A DNA stretch of 39,689 nt from Gemmiger formicilis (GCF_018784445.1 NZ_WQOH01000012.1:1-39689); one strand, 5' to 3'. Shown: positions 16,365 to 24,971, counted from the stretch's first letter. Notes: generated by a model not told the origin, from the sequence alone. Made by a program: numbers and translations.

Positions 16365-17387
16365 TCAGCGCAGGGCCGAAACCAAAAACTCTGCCGTGGC
16401 GTTTTCAATGCGGGCGGCAATTTCCGCATCACTGGCGGCGCTGCCCTCGGCGGCCTGGTAGTTGTGGTTGGCATCGGGGAAATCGTTTGTCATATCGACA
16501 AACGGCAGGTCCCGCGTTGCCAGGGTGTTTTGCACCAGGGCCACGGTATCCTCGCTCAACAGCTCGGCGTCGCCGCCGGTGAAAGCCGCCAGCAGCGCCC
16601 CCGGATACTCGGCCAGCACGCCGCAGGGGTCGCTGGCGGCCATCTCGTCAAACAGGGCCGCACCGGCGGCCACGCCCCACTGGGGCAGCTCGACGCTGCC
16701 GTTTTCGTCGGCGGTCTGGCGCAGGGCCGCCCGCTCGTCGGCATCATGGGCCAGAAATTCCAGCCCATCCAGCCCGGTATTGTCCGCCGGGCTCCACAGG
16801 GCAGCGGCGGTCACAGGGTAGTCCCGGCCGTCCAGGTACAAGCTGACGGCGCGGCCGCCCATGCTGTGGCCCACCAGCCCCAGCCGGGTCGTGTCCGCAC
16901 CGTAGGTCACCCCCATATAGGCAATGGCGGCGGTCATGTCAGCGCGGATGTTCGTAAGGGTGTAGGCCGTGAACGGTTCCTCGCTCTCGCCGCAGCCGGG
17001 AAAGTCCATGGCGATGCTGGCAATGCCTGCATGGGCCAGCCGTGCGGCCAGCGGGCCAAAATGGCCGTCGCCGCCCCGGCTGCCGGTAAAGCCGTGGCAG
17101 AGCACCACCAGCGGCCAGCCTGCGCCCTCGGCAGGCGTGGTCACGGTAGCGTGTACCGTCACTTCCGTGCCGTCGTGCCGGGCGCGGAACGTCTCGTCCC
17201 GCTGGTCATAGCTCTCGGGCGGGATCGGCTCCGGCGTGGCGGCGGGGGCTTCGGTCACTGCCGGGGCTGCCGTGGGGGCCAAGGCTGCGGCGGGCGTCGG
17301 CTGCGGTTCCACCGTGGCCGATGCGCCGCAGCCCGCCAGCAGCAGGGCCAGCGACGCCGCCGCAAGTTTCAACTTCGTATTTTTCAT
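16365..17387 (-). CDS. Secreted lipoprotein alpha/beta hydrolase
   Basis: The protein has 340 residues. The lipoprotein signal KNTKLKLAAASLALLLAGCG has its lipobox Cys at 20. A Pro/Ala/Thr linker of about 35 residues follows, then an alpha/beta hydrolase domain with oxyanion HGFTGSRGG, nucleophile elbow GHSMGG (Ser175) and a likely catalytic His in FPDANHNY near the C-terminus. It should be an esterase or acyl hydrolase on the outer face of the membrane; the substrate is unknown. It begins 20 bp after the zinc-ribbon gene on the same strand (GAAGG before ATG), so the two probably form an operon. Confidence 0.87.
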   Translation of the reverse strand: MKNTKLKLAAASLALLLAGCGASATVEPQPTPAAALAPTAAPAVTEAPAATPEPIPPESYDQRDETFRARHDGTEVTVHATVTTPAEGAGWPLVVLCHGFTGSRGGDGHFGPLAARLAHAGIASIAMDFPGCGESEEPFTAYTLTNIRADMTAAIAYMGVTYGADTTRLGLVGHSMGGRAVSLYLDGRDYPVTAAALWSPADNTGLDGLEFLAHDADERAALRQTADENGSVELPQWGVAAGAALFDEMAASDPCGVLAEYPGALLAAFTGGDAELLSEDTVALVQNTLATRDLPFVDMTNDFPDANHNYQAAEGSAASDAEIAARIENATAEFLVSALR

Positions 17388-17407
17388 GCGTACCTTCTAT
17401 GGGGTGG

Positions 17408-18583
17408 TTACGGCAGGGTCGCGTAGGTGGTGGCGCTGTACGCGCCGTCGGGCAGCAGCGAAAAGGCGTCCACCTTCCAGATGCCGTCCTCCCACACAAG
17501 GCGCAGCGTGCGGTGATGGTCCGCTGTGTAGCTGCTGCCGCTGTCCGTGTAGTTGGCGACAAAGTGGCCGTTGTAGATGACCTGGCCATCGGTGTATTTG
17601 ATGGAGGCCGGGTCGCTGACTGCCTGGAAGTTGCCCAGGTCGTAGGTGTTGCCGGTGTAGTTGCGAATCTCCGCAGCGCAGCGGGTCGAGTTGCCCGCCG
17701 TGGAATAGCGCAGCAGCGAGGAATTTCCCTCGTTGATAGCCTCCTGGAAGGAGCGGTAGAACGCCCAGGTCAGCACATCCACGACCTTGTCGCCGGGCTT
17801 TGCCAGGCCGGTGGCGTCGCAGTCGGTGTAAGCGCCGTAGTCTGCGCCGAAGGTCAGCTCATTGCCGTAGTCCTTGTTGTACCAGACGGCGGCGGTCTTG
17901 TAGCCGCCGTTGCCGTTGTCGGCCACGATGCGCACCTGGCAGACGTCGGACAGGCTGCTGCGGGGGATGACTGCGTCGTTGCCCACGTACGCAAAGTCCA
18001 CCGCCTTACCGTCCACCGTAATGGTGCCGTTGGCCGCCGCGTTGCGCAGCACGACCTGGGTATCGGTGGCGACCGCCGCCGCAGGGGCCGGGGTCTGGGC
18101 AGGCTGGGGCGTAACAGCGGGCGCGGGTGTCTGGGCTGCTGCGGCGCTGTCCGCCGGGGCGGGCGTCTGGGGCGCCGCCGCGTCGGCAGCTTCGGTGGCG
18201 ACTGGCTCGGCGGCAGGCAGGGTGGCTGCATTGTCCTTGCTGCCGCGCAGGAAGAACACCGCCGCAGCGGCAGCCACAACGACTACGACCACGACTGCCG
18301 CAATAATGATGGACAGCTTGCTCTTTTTCGGCTGCTCGGGCTGTTCGGGCTGCGGGGCCGCTGCGCCGAAGGGGTTCTGCGGCTGTTGGGCGTAGGGCTG
18401 CACCGGGGGCTGGACAGGCGGCTGCACCGGTGCCTGGGGCGCGGGCTGCACCGGCTGGGCCGGCTGCCGGGCCGGGGCGGCGGGTTCCGCGGGCGTCATA
18501 TCCGGGAACGGCGTGCCGCAGACCGAGCAGAATTTCTGCGTATCATACCTGGCGGGCGTATGGCATTTCTGACACACTTTCAT
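17408..18583 (-). CDS. Zinc-ribbon single-pass membrane protein with NTF2-like C-terminal region (TcaA/YvbJ-like)
   Basis: The protein has 391 residues. The first 22 form a zinc ribbon (C4xxC7 ... C19xxC22). A Pro/Gln-rich segment of about 60 residues, one membrane helix (LSIIIAAVVVVVVVAAAAAVFFLRG) and an Ala/Pro/Thr-rich external linker follow. The C-terminal ~190 residues hold a small beta-rich part, VVLRNAAANGTITVDGKAV, resembling the TcaA surface-protein repeats. The last part reads WAFYRSFQEAINEGNSSLL ... VWEDGIWKVDAFSLLP, an NTF2-like fold as in TcaA/YvbJ. TcaA proteins are linked to cell-wall stress and glycopeptide tolerance in firmicutes. The SD is AAAGAGG; the promoter is at 18619-18647. 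Confidence 0.82.
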   Translation of the reverse strand: MKVCQKCHTPARYDTQKFCSVCGTPFPDMTPAEPAAPARQPAQPVQPAPQAPVQPPVQPPVQPYAQQPQNPFGAAAPQPEQPEQPKKSKLSIIIAAVVVVVVVAAAAAVFFLRGSKDNAATLPAAEPVATEAADAAAPQTPAPADSAAAAQTPAPAVTPQPAQTPAPAAAVATDTQVVLRNAAANGTITVDGKAVDFAYVGNDAVIPRSSLSDVCQVRIVADNGNGGYKTAAVWYNKDYGNELTFGADYGAYTDCDATGLAKPGDKVVDVLTWAFYRSFQEAINEGNSSLLRYSTAGNSTRCAAEIRNYTGNTYDLGNFQAVSDPASIKYTDGQVIYNGHFVANYTDSGSSYTADHHRTLRLVWEDGIWKVDAFSLLPDGAYSATTYATLP

Positions 18584-18618
18584 CGGGAAAACACCTCTTT
18601 AGAATTTATACTACTAAT

Positions 18619-18647
18619 AGAATACTGTATCCGGCCTGTAAGGTCAA
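18619..18647 (-). promoter_or_regulatory. Promoter of the zinc-ribbon / hydrolase operon
   Basis: Minus strand TTGACC (18642-18647), a 17-bp spacer and TATTCT (18619-18624), 36 bp before the start codon. Confidence 0.8.
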
Positions 18648-18701
18648 TGGGAAAATATTGTATTTGTGGCCACACTGCATAAAGCCTCCCCCCGGGAGGG
18701 C

Positions 18702-18737
18702 AAAAAAACGCCGCGGCGCTTTTCACGCGCTGCGGCG
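18702..18737 (-). terminator. Rho-independent terminator after the 4-alpha-glucanotransferase gene
   Basis: An 11-bp GC stem (18709-18719 with 18727-18737, one G-T pair) is followed on the minus strand by T7 (18702-18708). It lies 9 bp after the stop codon. A short CCTCCCCCCGGGAGG palindrome beside it (18685-18699) looks like a fragment of the intergenic repeat family. Confidence 0.87.
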
Positions 18738-18746
18738 GTCGTTTGT

Positions 18747-20228
18747 TTATTCGGGCAGTCTGCCGTACAGTTCCATCAGGTCGTGCAGGCGGCGGGCCAG
18801 GCGGGAGTTGAACACCCCCGGCTCGGCGCGCCAGCACCAGTTGCCGCCCAAAGTCGACGGCGTGTTCATGCGGGACTCATGCCCAAGGCCCAGCACATCC
18901 TGCGCCTGCACAACGGCCAGGTCGGCCACGCTCGACCAGACGCCGCGCATCATGCCCCAGTGGTAGCCCTCTTTCTTCGTCAGGTTCAGGTAGCGCACGG
19001 CGCGCTCCACATCCTCGGGCGCGGCGGTCTCCATCCAGCCGTTGACCGGCTCGTTGTCGTGGGTGCCCACGTAGGCGATGCAGTTGTTCTGGTAGCTGTG
19101 GGGGCGGTAGTCGCCGCCGTCGCGGCTGTCAAAGGCGAACTCCAACACCTTCATGCCGGGGTAGCCGCACTCTTTCAGCAAGGCGTTGACATCCTCGGTC
19201 AAAAAGCCCAGATCCTCCGCGATAATGCGGGGGCTGCCCAGCTTTTTCTTGATGGCGGCAAACAGCGCATAGCCGGGGCCTTCGCGCCAGCGGCCATGCT
19301 CGGCGGTCTTGTCGCCGTAGGGGATGGCGTAATATCCCGCGAAACCGCGGAAGTGGTCGATGCGCACCACATCATAGATGCTGCACATATGGCGGATGCG
19401 GCGCACCCACCAGGCATAACCCGTCTTGGCCATGGCGTCCCAGTCAAACAACGGGTTGCCCCACAGCTGGCCGGTGGCCGAGAAGCCGTCTGGCGGGCAG
19501 CCTGCCACCTCGGTGGGCAGCAGGTTTTCGTCCAGCTGGAACTCCTGCGGGCAGCTCCACACATCGACACTGTCCAGCGCGACGTAAATCGGCAGATCGC
19601 CGATAATGTCGATCTTCATGCGGTTGGCGTAGCCTTTCAGCGCGTTCCACTGGGCGTAGAACAGGTACTGCACCACCTGCCAGAAAGCCACATCGTCGGC
19701 GTACTGCTCGCGGGCGGCCTTCAGGGCCTCCGGCTCGCGGCGGCGCAGCGGCTCTTCCCACTCAAGCCAACAGGCCCCGCCGTGGGCGTCCTTCAGTGCC
19801 ATGAACAGCGCGTAGTCCGGCAGCCAGAAGGCGTTTTCCTTCACGAACTTGCGGTAGGCGGCGTTGGGCTTTGCCAGCAAACGGTTTGCCGCGCAGCGCA
19901 GCACCTTGTAACGTTTTTCGTACAGAGCACCGTAGTTGATGGTATCGGGGGCGGATTCCCAATCGATGTTCTCATATTCCTCGGGCAGAAGCAGGTCGCG
20001 TTTGGCAAGCTCGTCGAGGTCGATAAAATACGGGTTGCCCGCAAACGTCGAGAAGGACTGATAGGGGCTGTCGCCGTAGCTGGTGGGGCAGATGGGTAAG
20101 ATCTGCCAATATGCCTGCCCGGCCTTGGAGAGGAACTCCACAAATCGGCGTGCCTCCGCACCCATAGCGCCAATACCATGGGCCGAGGGCAGGCTGGAAA
20201 TAGGCATCAGAATGCCGCTTGCTCTCAT
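18747..20228 (-). CDS. malQ: 4-alpha-glucanotransferase (amylomaltase, GH77)
   Basis: The protein has 493 residues, the usual length for bacterial MalQ. It opens RASGILMPISSLPSAHGIG. The three GH77 catalytic regions are visible: DVVRIDHFRGF (nucleophile Asp), IIAEDLGFL (acid/base Glu) and YVGTHDNEPVNGW (transition-state Asp). It transfers alpha-1,4-glucan segments between maltodextrins and releases glucose in the cytoplasm, matching the upstream maltodextrin transporter. ATG 20228 is chosen because the GH77 start motif follows at once and AGAGG lies 9 bp upstream. The frame upstream stays open but runs through repeat DNA and is not protein-like. The promoter is not evident; it is probably read from the transporter operon. 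Confidence 0.94.
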   Translation of the reverse strand: MRASGILMPISSLPSAHGIGAMGAEARRFVEFLSKAGQAYWQILPICPTSYGDSPYQSFSTFAGNPYFIDLDELAKRDLLLPEEYENIDWESAPDTINYGALYEKRYKVLRCAANRLLAKPNAAYRKFVKENAFWLPDYALFMALKDAHGGACWLEWEEPLRRREPEALKAAREQYADDVAFWQVVQYLFYAQWNALKGYANRMKIDIIGDLPIYVALDSVDVWSCPQEFQLDENLLPTEVAGCPPDGFSATGQLWGNPLFDWDAMAKTGYAWWVRRIRHMCSIYDVVRIDHFRGFAGYYAIPYGDKTAEHGRWREGPGYALFAAIKKKLGSPRIIAEDLGFLTEDVNALLKECGYPGMKVLEFAFDSRDGGDYRPHSYQNNCIAYVGTHDNEPVNGWMETAAPEDVERAVRYLNLTKKEGYHWGMMRGVWSSVADLAVVQAQDVLGLGHESRMNTPSTLGGNWCWRAEPGVFNSRLARRLHDLMELYGRLPE

Positions 20229-20299
20229 CAGAGAAAACCTCTTTCTTTTGAATGTAAACGCGGGGTGGGTGCCGGGGACGCCGCCCCCCTGCAACGATG

Positions 20300-20430
20300 C
20301 CGCCCGCAGGGCGATGCCAGGCATCGCCCCCTGCAACAAGCACCACAGGGGCCGGGTATGCCCGGCCCTCAGCCTTCCGGCAAACGCGCACCTACGGCAA
20401 GGCCGCGGGCCGCACATGTGCGGCCCCTAC
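20300..20430. repeat. Cluster of short GC palindromes (GGGCCG...CGGCCC family)
   Basis: Three palindromes lie close together between the LacI and MalQ genes. GGGCGATGCC / GGCATCGCCC is at 20309-20329. GGGCCGGG-TATG-CCCGGCCC is at 20349-20368. The perfect GGGCCGCACATGTGCGGCCC is at 20407-20426 and is followed by CCTAC. The form (CC)GGGCCG-centre-CGGCCCCTAC recurs at 25141-25226 and 32388-32412. In the transcript each would fold as a hairpin and could affect the level of malQ. Confidence 0.7.
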
Positions 20431-20456
20431 ATGGCGGCGCTGTTTTTGCAAAGTCG

Positions 20457-21461
20457 TCAAACCTTGCCCACGCTCTCCCCTTCGATCAAATCAAAGGGGA
20501 CAACTTCGTGTACGGCGCGGCCGGGTTCTTCAATGCAGTGCAGCAAAATTTTTGCACTGCGCTGGGCCAGCTGCTCCATATCCTGCCGGATGGTCGTCAG
20601 GCGCGGAATGCTGTACTGCCCCAGGGCAATGCCGTCGTACCCGGCTACCGAGATATCCTGCGGCACCCGCAGCCCGTGATCCTGCAAAGCACGGATGGCT
20701 CCCAGCGCCATCAGGTCCGACATGGCGAACACTGTCGTGATATCGGGGCTGTGGTCCAGCAGATACTCCATCGCCTCGTACCCGCTGCGCAGTGAGAACC
20801 GTGCGTAGGCGTACTGCTTTTCCATCTCAAAGGGCAGGCCCAGCCGCAGCATGGCGCTCTGGCAGCCTGCCAGACGCGCAAGGCTCGGGCGGGACAGGTT
20901 CGGCTTGCCGCCGATGATGCCGATGCGCCGATGGCCCTGCTTGTACAGGTACTCGATCATCCGGTCGGACGCCGCCATATCATCGACCGACACGCTGGAA
21001 AGGTTGGCGATGCGCAGCGTGGCCGCGCTGTTGGTCAGCAGCAGGCAGGGGATGCCCAAATCTTCCAGATCAGGGGTGAAATACTCCAGGTTCGACCCCA
21101 GAAACAGGATGCCGTAGGGCTTACGCTCCGCACAGATGCGCCGGGCCTGGGCGACCTCGTTGGCTTCCTCGTCGATGTAATAGACGGTCGCCACGTAGCC
21201 GCTCTCTTCAATCACGCTCTGCAGCTGCTCTAAAATATCGGCGAACAGCATATTCTGCGTGCCTTTGACAATCAGGGCAATGCCGTCATTGGCCTGCTGT
21301 TTTAAATGCTTTGCGTTTGCGTTGGGTTCATAGTTGTGGCGGTTCACGACTTCCAGGATCTTCTGCCGCGTCTCGGCGCTGACGCCGGGGGCGTTGTTCA
21401 GCGCCCGCGACACCGTACCAATGGCAAAGCCGGATTCCCGCGCAATATCTTTGATGGTCAT
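20457..21461 (-). CDS. LacI family regulator within the maltodextrin operon
   Basis: The protein has 334 residues. The N-terminal helix-turn-helix is TIKDIARESGFAIGTVSRAL, followed by the hinge region YEPNANAKHLKQQ. The rest is a periplasmic-binding-protein-like sugar domain (GIALIVKGTQNMLFADILEQL, VFAMSDLMALGAIRALQ, SVAGYDGIALGQYSIPRLTTI). It lies 32 bp after the second permease (SD AGAGG) and so is probably co-transcribed and self-regulating. Likely sites are the GGAAACGTTTCC palindromes before the binding-protein gene. The effector is probably maltose or a maltodextrin, by context. Confidence 0.92.
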   Translation of the reverse strand: MTIKDIARESGFAIGTVSRALNNAPGVSAETRQKILEVVNRHNYEPNANAKHLKQQANDGIALIVKGTQNMLFADILEQLQSVIEESGYVATVYYIDEEANEVAQARRICAERKPYGILFLGSNLEYFTPDLEDLGIPCLLLTNSAATLRIANLSSVSVDDMAASDRMIEYLYKQGHRRIGIIGGKPNLSRPSLARLAGCQSAMLRLGLPFEMEKQYAYARFSLRSGYEAMEYLLDHSPDITTVFAMSDLMALGAIRALQDHGLRVPQDISVAGYDGIALGQYSIPRLTTIRQDMEQLAQRSAKILLHCIEEPGRAVHEVVPFDLIEGESVGKV

Positions 21462-21493
21462 AAAACCGGACCTCTTTTCTGGTTCGGCTGAGT

Positions 21494-22342
21494 TTACCCT
21501 TTGACCGCACCGGCCACAACGCCGTCAATGATATATTTCTGGCAGAGCAGGTACAGCACGATGACCGGCAGCACCGTAATCATGATGCAGGCCATCATGG
21601 GGGCCATTTCCACCTTACCGTAGCTGCCGCGGAAATACTGGATCGCCATGGGGATGGTGCGGTAGGTCTTGATATCCAGCACCAACGTGGGCAGCAGGTA
21701 GTCGTTCCAGACCCACATCGTTTCCAAGATGGCGGTGGAGATCATCGTTGGCTTCAAAATCGGGCAGACGACCTTGAAGAAGATTTGGATGGGATTGCAG
21801 CCGTCGATCATGGCGGCCTCCTCAATGGCGATGGGCATGCTCTTGACAAAGCCGGTGAACATGAACACTGCCAGGCCCGCGCCGAAGCCCAGATAGATGA
21901 TGCAGATGTTGTAGGGGTTATTCAGCTTTAAAGTATCCGCGGTCTTGGCCAGCGTGAACATGACCATCTGGAAGGGAACGATCATGCTGAACACGCACAG
22001 GTAGTACATACCCTTGCCGAGCACGCCCTGCACGCGGGTGATATACCATGCGCACATCGAGCAGCACAGCAAAATCAGTGCGACGGACGAGACCGTGATG
22101 ACTAAGCTATACCAGAAAGAGGACAAAAAGTCCATTTCCTGAATGCCGTAAATGTAGTTTTTCAGCCCGACGAAGGTTTCGGCGTTCGGCAGTTCAAAGG
22201 CGTGGGTCGTGGTGATGGCACGCTCTGTCTTTAAGGAGTTCATCAGGATCATGAACACCGGGTACATCCAGGCAATGCACAGGATGGTCAGCAGGACGGA
22301 CAGCACCGCATTGATGCGGCGGTCTTTTTTGGTAGCACCCAT
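21494..22342 (-). CDS. Carbohydrate ABC transporter permease (MalG-type)
   Basis: The protein has 282 residues with six membrane segments. The EAA loop that contacts the ATPase reads EEAAMIDGCNPIQIFFKVVCPILKP. FRGSYGKVEMAPMMACIMI and the C-terminal QKYIIDGVVAGAVKG are typical of the MalG/CUT1 group. Its ATG shares one base with the stop of the MalF-type gene (TAATG at 22340-22344), so the two are translated together. Confidence 0.93.
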   Translation of the reverse strand: MGATKKDRRINAVLSVLLTILCIAWMYPVFMILMNSLKTERAITTTHAFELPNAETFVGLKNYIYGIQEMDFLSSFWYSLVITVSSVALILLCCSMCAWYITRVQGVLGKGMYYLCVFSMIVPFQMVMFTLAKTADTLKLNNPYNICIIYLGFGAGLAVFMFTGFVKSMPIAIEEAAMIDGCNPIQIFFKVVCPILKPTMISTAILETMWVWNDYLLPTLVLDIKTYRTIPMAIQYFRGSYGKVEMAPMMACIMITVLPVIVLYLLCQKYIIDGVVAGAVKG

Positions 22343-23193
22343 TATGCCTGCACCTCCTTAGAGCGGGTAAAATGCAGCTGCAGCAGCGAGATGACAACCA
22401 CAAACAGGAAGAATACGACGGCCTTCGCCTGGCCGATGCCCTTCCACTGAGGTCCAGAGCGGGCATAGAAGGTATCGTAGATGTTGTAGGCCAGCATCAT
22501 GGACTGTTTGGCGGGCTCGCCTGCCGTCAGGGACAGGTTCTGGTCAAACAGCTTGAAAGAGTTGGTCAGCGTCAGGAACGTGCAAATCGTCACGCTGGGC
22601 ATGACCATGGGGACCTTGATTTTAAAGAGAATCTGGCTGGAGGTCGCACCGTCGATGCGTGCGGCCTCGATGAGGTCGGTGGGCACGTTCTGTAAGCCGG
22701 CGATGTAAATGATCATCATGTAGCCGATCTGCTGCCAGCACATCAGGACGATAAGGCCCCAGAAGCCGTAGGTGGCGTTCAACGCCAGCAGCGACTTGCC
22801 CCAGGCGGACAGCAGGCCGTTGAGCAGGATCTGCCAGATGTAGCCCAGCACGATGCCGCCGATGAGGTTCGGCAGGAAGAAGATGGTACGGAACGCGTTG
22901 GTACCGCGCATACCGCGGGTGAGCAGCAGCGCAATGGCGAATGCCAGCACATTGACGAGCACAGTGGATACGACGGTGAACGCCGCCGTGAACCAGAATG
23001 CATGGGTGAAGGTGTCATCCATAAAAATCATCTTGTAGTTGCTCAGCCCCGCGAACTGGACGTTTTTGACCGTCGTGAATTTGCAGAACGACAGCCCGGT
23101 GCCCCAGATAAAAGGCCACACAAAGCCGATGATAAAGGCAATGAGGGTGGGCAGTACAAAGACTGGCCAATAGCGCTTAATGGCTTTTTCCAT
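22342..23193 (-). CDS. Carbohydrate ABC transporter permease (MalF-type)
   Basis: The protein has 283 residues with six membrane segments. The EAA loop reads LIEAARIDGATSSQILFKIKVPMVMP. PNLIGGIVLGYIWQILLNG and the C-terminal LQLHFTRSKEVQA fit CUT1 MalF-type permeases of the short form, without the large periplasmic loop of E. coli MalF. It follows the binding protein after a 197-bp gap holding a strong hairpin. No ATPase gene is present; CUT1 systems of firmicutes often share one MsiK/UgpC-type ATPase encoded elsewhere. SD AAAGGGGGG lies about 9 bp before ATG. Confidence 0.93.
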   Translation of the reverse strand: MEKAIKRYWPVFVLPTLIAFIIGFVWPFIWGTGLSFCKFTTVKNVQFAGLSNYKMIFMDDTFTHAFWFTAAFTVVSTVLVNVLAFAIALLLTRGMRGTNAFRTIFFLPNLIGGIVLGYIWQILLNGLLSAWGKSLLALNATYGFWGLIVLMCWQQIGYMMIIYIAGLQNVPTDLIEAARIDGATSSQILFKIKVPMVMPSVTICTFLTLTNSFKLFDQNLSLTAGEPAKQSMMLAYNIYDTFYARSGPQWKGIGQAKAVVFFLFVVVISLLQLHFTRSKEVQA

Positions 23194-23225
23194 GGAAAAG
23201 CCCCCCTTTGTTTAGATTTCCTGTT

Positions 23226-23265
23226 GCAAAAATGGAGCGGGGCGGGCGAATCCGCCCGCCCCGCT
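23226..23265 (-). terminator. Hairpin between binding protein and permeases (partial terminator or mRNA stabiliser)
   Basis: A perfect 13-bp GC stem (23236-23248 with 23253-23265, loop AATC) is followed on the minus strand by CCATTTTTGC. The T5 tract begins 5 bases after the stem, so termination should be partial. A stem at this place is known in malE-malF-like operons, where it raises binding-protein mRNA over permease mRNA. The rest of the gap (23266-23389) holds an A-rich purine stretch and a weak TGTAATGCGTTACA palindrome at 23360-23373. Confidence 0.72.
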
Positions 23266-23389
23266 GACCGGTGATGAAAGAGGATAAGGAGAAAAACTGG
23301 AGAAAACAGTTTAAGAGAAATGTTTAGGAGGTTTTAGGAGAAAAACGTTTGCAAAGAATTGTAATGCGTTACAGTTGCGTACCCACTAC

Positions 23390-24760
23390 TTACGCAGCTG
23401 CGTTCAGGGCAGCCTCAGAAGCCCAGCCATCGACAAAGGCGGTGACAACGTCATCCCAGCTGCCGGTACCGGCGGCGTAGGCGGTCAGAGCAGAGCCGAC
23501 ACCGTTCTTCCAGTTCTCGGAAGGCATGGTGGAGAAGTTCCAGGCCACAGGGGTCTTGCCGGCGGCGGTCATTTCCTTATCGGCCTTGACGAAGACGTTG
23601 GGGCTCTCAACAGCATTCTTGAAGGGGATAACGAAGCCCATGTCGTTAGCCATGGCCTTGGTACCCTCGTCAGAGGAAACGCACCAGTACATGAAGTCGA
23701 GCGTTGCGTTGATGTCGTCCTCGCTGGCTTCTTTGTTGACGCACCAGTAGTTCTCGGTGCCGGTGCACAGGCCCTGGTTGGCTTCATCGCCGACGCCAAT
23801 GTAGATGGGCAGCATGGTCAGGTCGTCATCGGTGAAGGGCTTGCCGTCGCCGACGAGGTTGGTGTACTCCCAGGAACCGTTCTGGTAGAAAACGGCCTCT
23901 TCGTTCAGGAACTCGTTGCGGCTGTCGTCGCCGGTCTTGCCAGCCAGTTCAGCAGGATCGCAGGTGGAGTTGTTGATGTACAGGTCGAAGATATTCTTGT
24001 AGTTGTCGAGATAGGTGCCCTTGATGGCGTCGGTGTTGTCGATGCCGTCCTCCTGATACTCGAAGTAGATGGGCAGGTTGGCCAGATGGGTCTTGTAGCG
24101 CCAGTCAGAGGAGCCGTCCATACCAGCGGAGCTGAAGGCAGAGAAGCCCAACTCGTCCTTGCGGGCGGTGATGTCCTCGGCCACCTTCTTCAGGTCGTCG
24201 AAGCTCTTGATGTCGTCAACGGTGTAGCCGGCCTTCTCCAGCAGGGTCTTATTGGTGATCAGGCCGTAGCTCTCGATAACGTAACCGATGCCCAGCATCT
24301 GGTCGCCGTCTTTCAGGGCGTAGGTGTCGCTGGTCAGATCACCGGCGATCTTGGTGCCGGACAGGTCGTAGCAGTAGTCCTTCCAGTTGGCCAGGCCGAC
24401 AGGGCCGTTGACCTGGAACAGGGTGGGCGCATCGCTCTTGGCCATCTCGCTCATCAGGGTGGTCTCGTACTGGCCGGAAGCGGCGGTCACGACGGTGACG
24501 GGAACACCGGTCTCCTCGGTGTACTTCTTGGCCAGATCCTGCCAGGCTTCATCCTGCTCGGGCTTGAAGTTCAGGTAGTAGACCTTGCCGGCTGCTGCGG
24601 GGGCCTCAGCCTCGGTAGAAGCAGCAGTGGAGGTGGAGTCCGCGGTAGAAGCGGCCTCTGCGGTAGAGGTGGCCGTGGAGGCGCTGCCGCCGCAGCCCAC
24701 CAGCAGACCGGCTGCCATCGCGGCGGCCAGGGTCACGGAGAGAGTCTTTTTCGCTTTCAT
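23390..24760 (-). CDS. Extracellular maltodextrin-type substrate-binding lipoprotein
   Basis: The protein has 456 residues. The lipoprotein signal KAKKTLSVTLAAAMAAGLLVGCG is followed by a Ser/Thr/Ala-rich linker. The mature domain is a family 1 binding protein: YYLNFKPEQDEAWQDLAKKYTEETGVPVTVVTAASGQYETTLMSEMAKSDAPTLFQVNG, then YVIESYGLITNKTLLEKAGY. ATG 24760 is chosen because AAGGAGG lies 8 bp upstream and the signal peptide begins there; the frame extends further but crosses the promoter and operator. As first gene of the operon with LacI-type operators and malQ downstream, maltodextrin or another starch fragment is the likely ligand (context inference). Confidence 0.92.
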   Translation of the reverse strand: MKAKKTLSVTLAAAMAAGLLVGCGGSASTATSTAEAASTADSTSTAASTEAEAPAAAGKVYYLNFKPEQDEAWQDLAKKYTEETGVPVTVVTAASGQYETTLMSEMAKSDAPTLFQVNGPVGLANWKDYCYDLSGTKIAGDLTSDTYALKDGDQMLGIGYVIESYGLITNKTLLEKAGYTVDDIKSFDDLKKVAEDITARKDELGFSAFSSAGMDGSSDWRYKTHLANLPIYFEYQEDGIDNTDAIKGTYLDNYKNIFDLYINNSTCDPAELAGKTGDDSRNEFLNEEAVFYQNGSWEYTNLVGDGKPFTDDDLTMLPIYIGVGDEANQGLCTGTENYWCVNKEASEDDINATLDFMYWCVSSDEGTKAMANDMGFVIPFKNAVESPNVFVKADKEMTAAGKTPVAWNFSTMPSENWKNGVGSALTAYAAGTGSWDDVVTAFVDGWASEAALNAAA

Positions 24761-24818
24761 GTTTTTTCCTCCTTCTAAAGAAAAACAAGAGTTGCAGTAG
24801 TGATTGCGTTTTCTTATT

Positions 24819-24832
24819 CGGAAACGTTTCCG
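24819..24832. promoter_or_regulatory. LacI-type operator near the transcription start
   Basis: CGGAAACGTTTCCG is a perfect 14-bp palindrome with the central CpG of LacI/GalR operators. It lies about 16 bp downstream of the -10 box of the binding-protein operon, so binding would block transcription. A CcpA-like protein could also bind it. Confidence 0.82.
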
Positions 24833-24847
24833 TTTCGGATTGATATT

Positions 24848-24876
24848 ATAATACACCATAAATAGCGAAAAATCAA
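24848..24876 (-). promoter_or_regulatory. Promoter of the maltodextrin operon
   Basis: Minus strand TTGATT (24871-24876), a 17-bp spacer and TATTAT (24848-24853); an overlapping TATAAT lies at 24845-24850. The 5' leader is about 80 bases. Bases 24877-24970, further upstream, show nothing recognisable. Confidence 0.72.
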
Positions 24877-24971
24877 TCGTTTTTTGGTGATTTTATCCAA
24901 GATTGGAACCTTGCACAAATTAGAATACCTGTTTTTGTGGAAATATTTCAAAAAACAGGTTGCTTTTTGTC

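Noticed and set aside
18684-18700. CCTCCCCCCGGGAGG as a separate terminator
   Set aside because: There is no proper T-run in either direction for a neighbouring gene; it is more likely a fragment of the intergenic repeat beside the true terminator.
20229-20417. 63-residue N-terminal extension of the 4-alpha-glucanotransferase
   Set aside because: It is encoded by palindromic repeat DNA. GH77 homology starts exactly at ATG 20228, which has an SD.
23343-23350. AAACGTTT core after the binding-protein gene as a third LacI operator
   Set aside because: The flanks do not extend the palindrome (A-rich left, GCAAAG right), and it is 1.5 kb from the promoter; an 8-bp match is weak evidence.
24761-24859. 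33-residue upstream extension of the maltodextrin-binding protein
   Set aside because: It would place the signal peptide internally and overlaps the operator and the -10 region; AAGGAGG points to ATG 24760.
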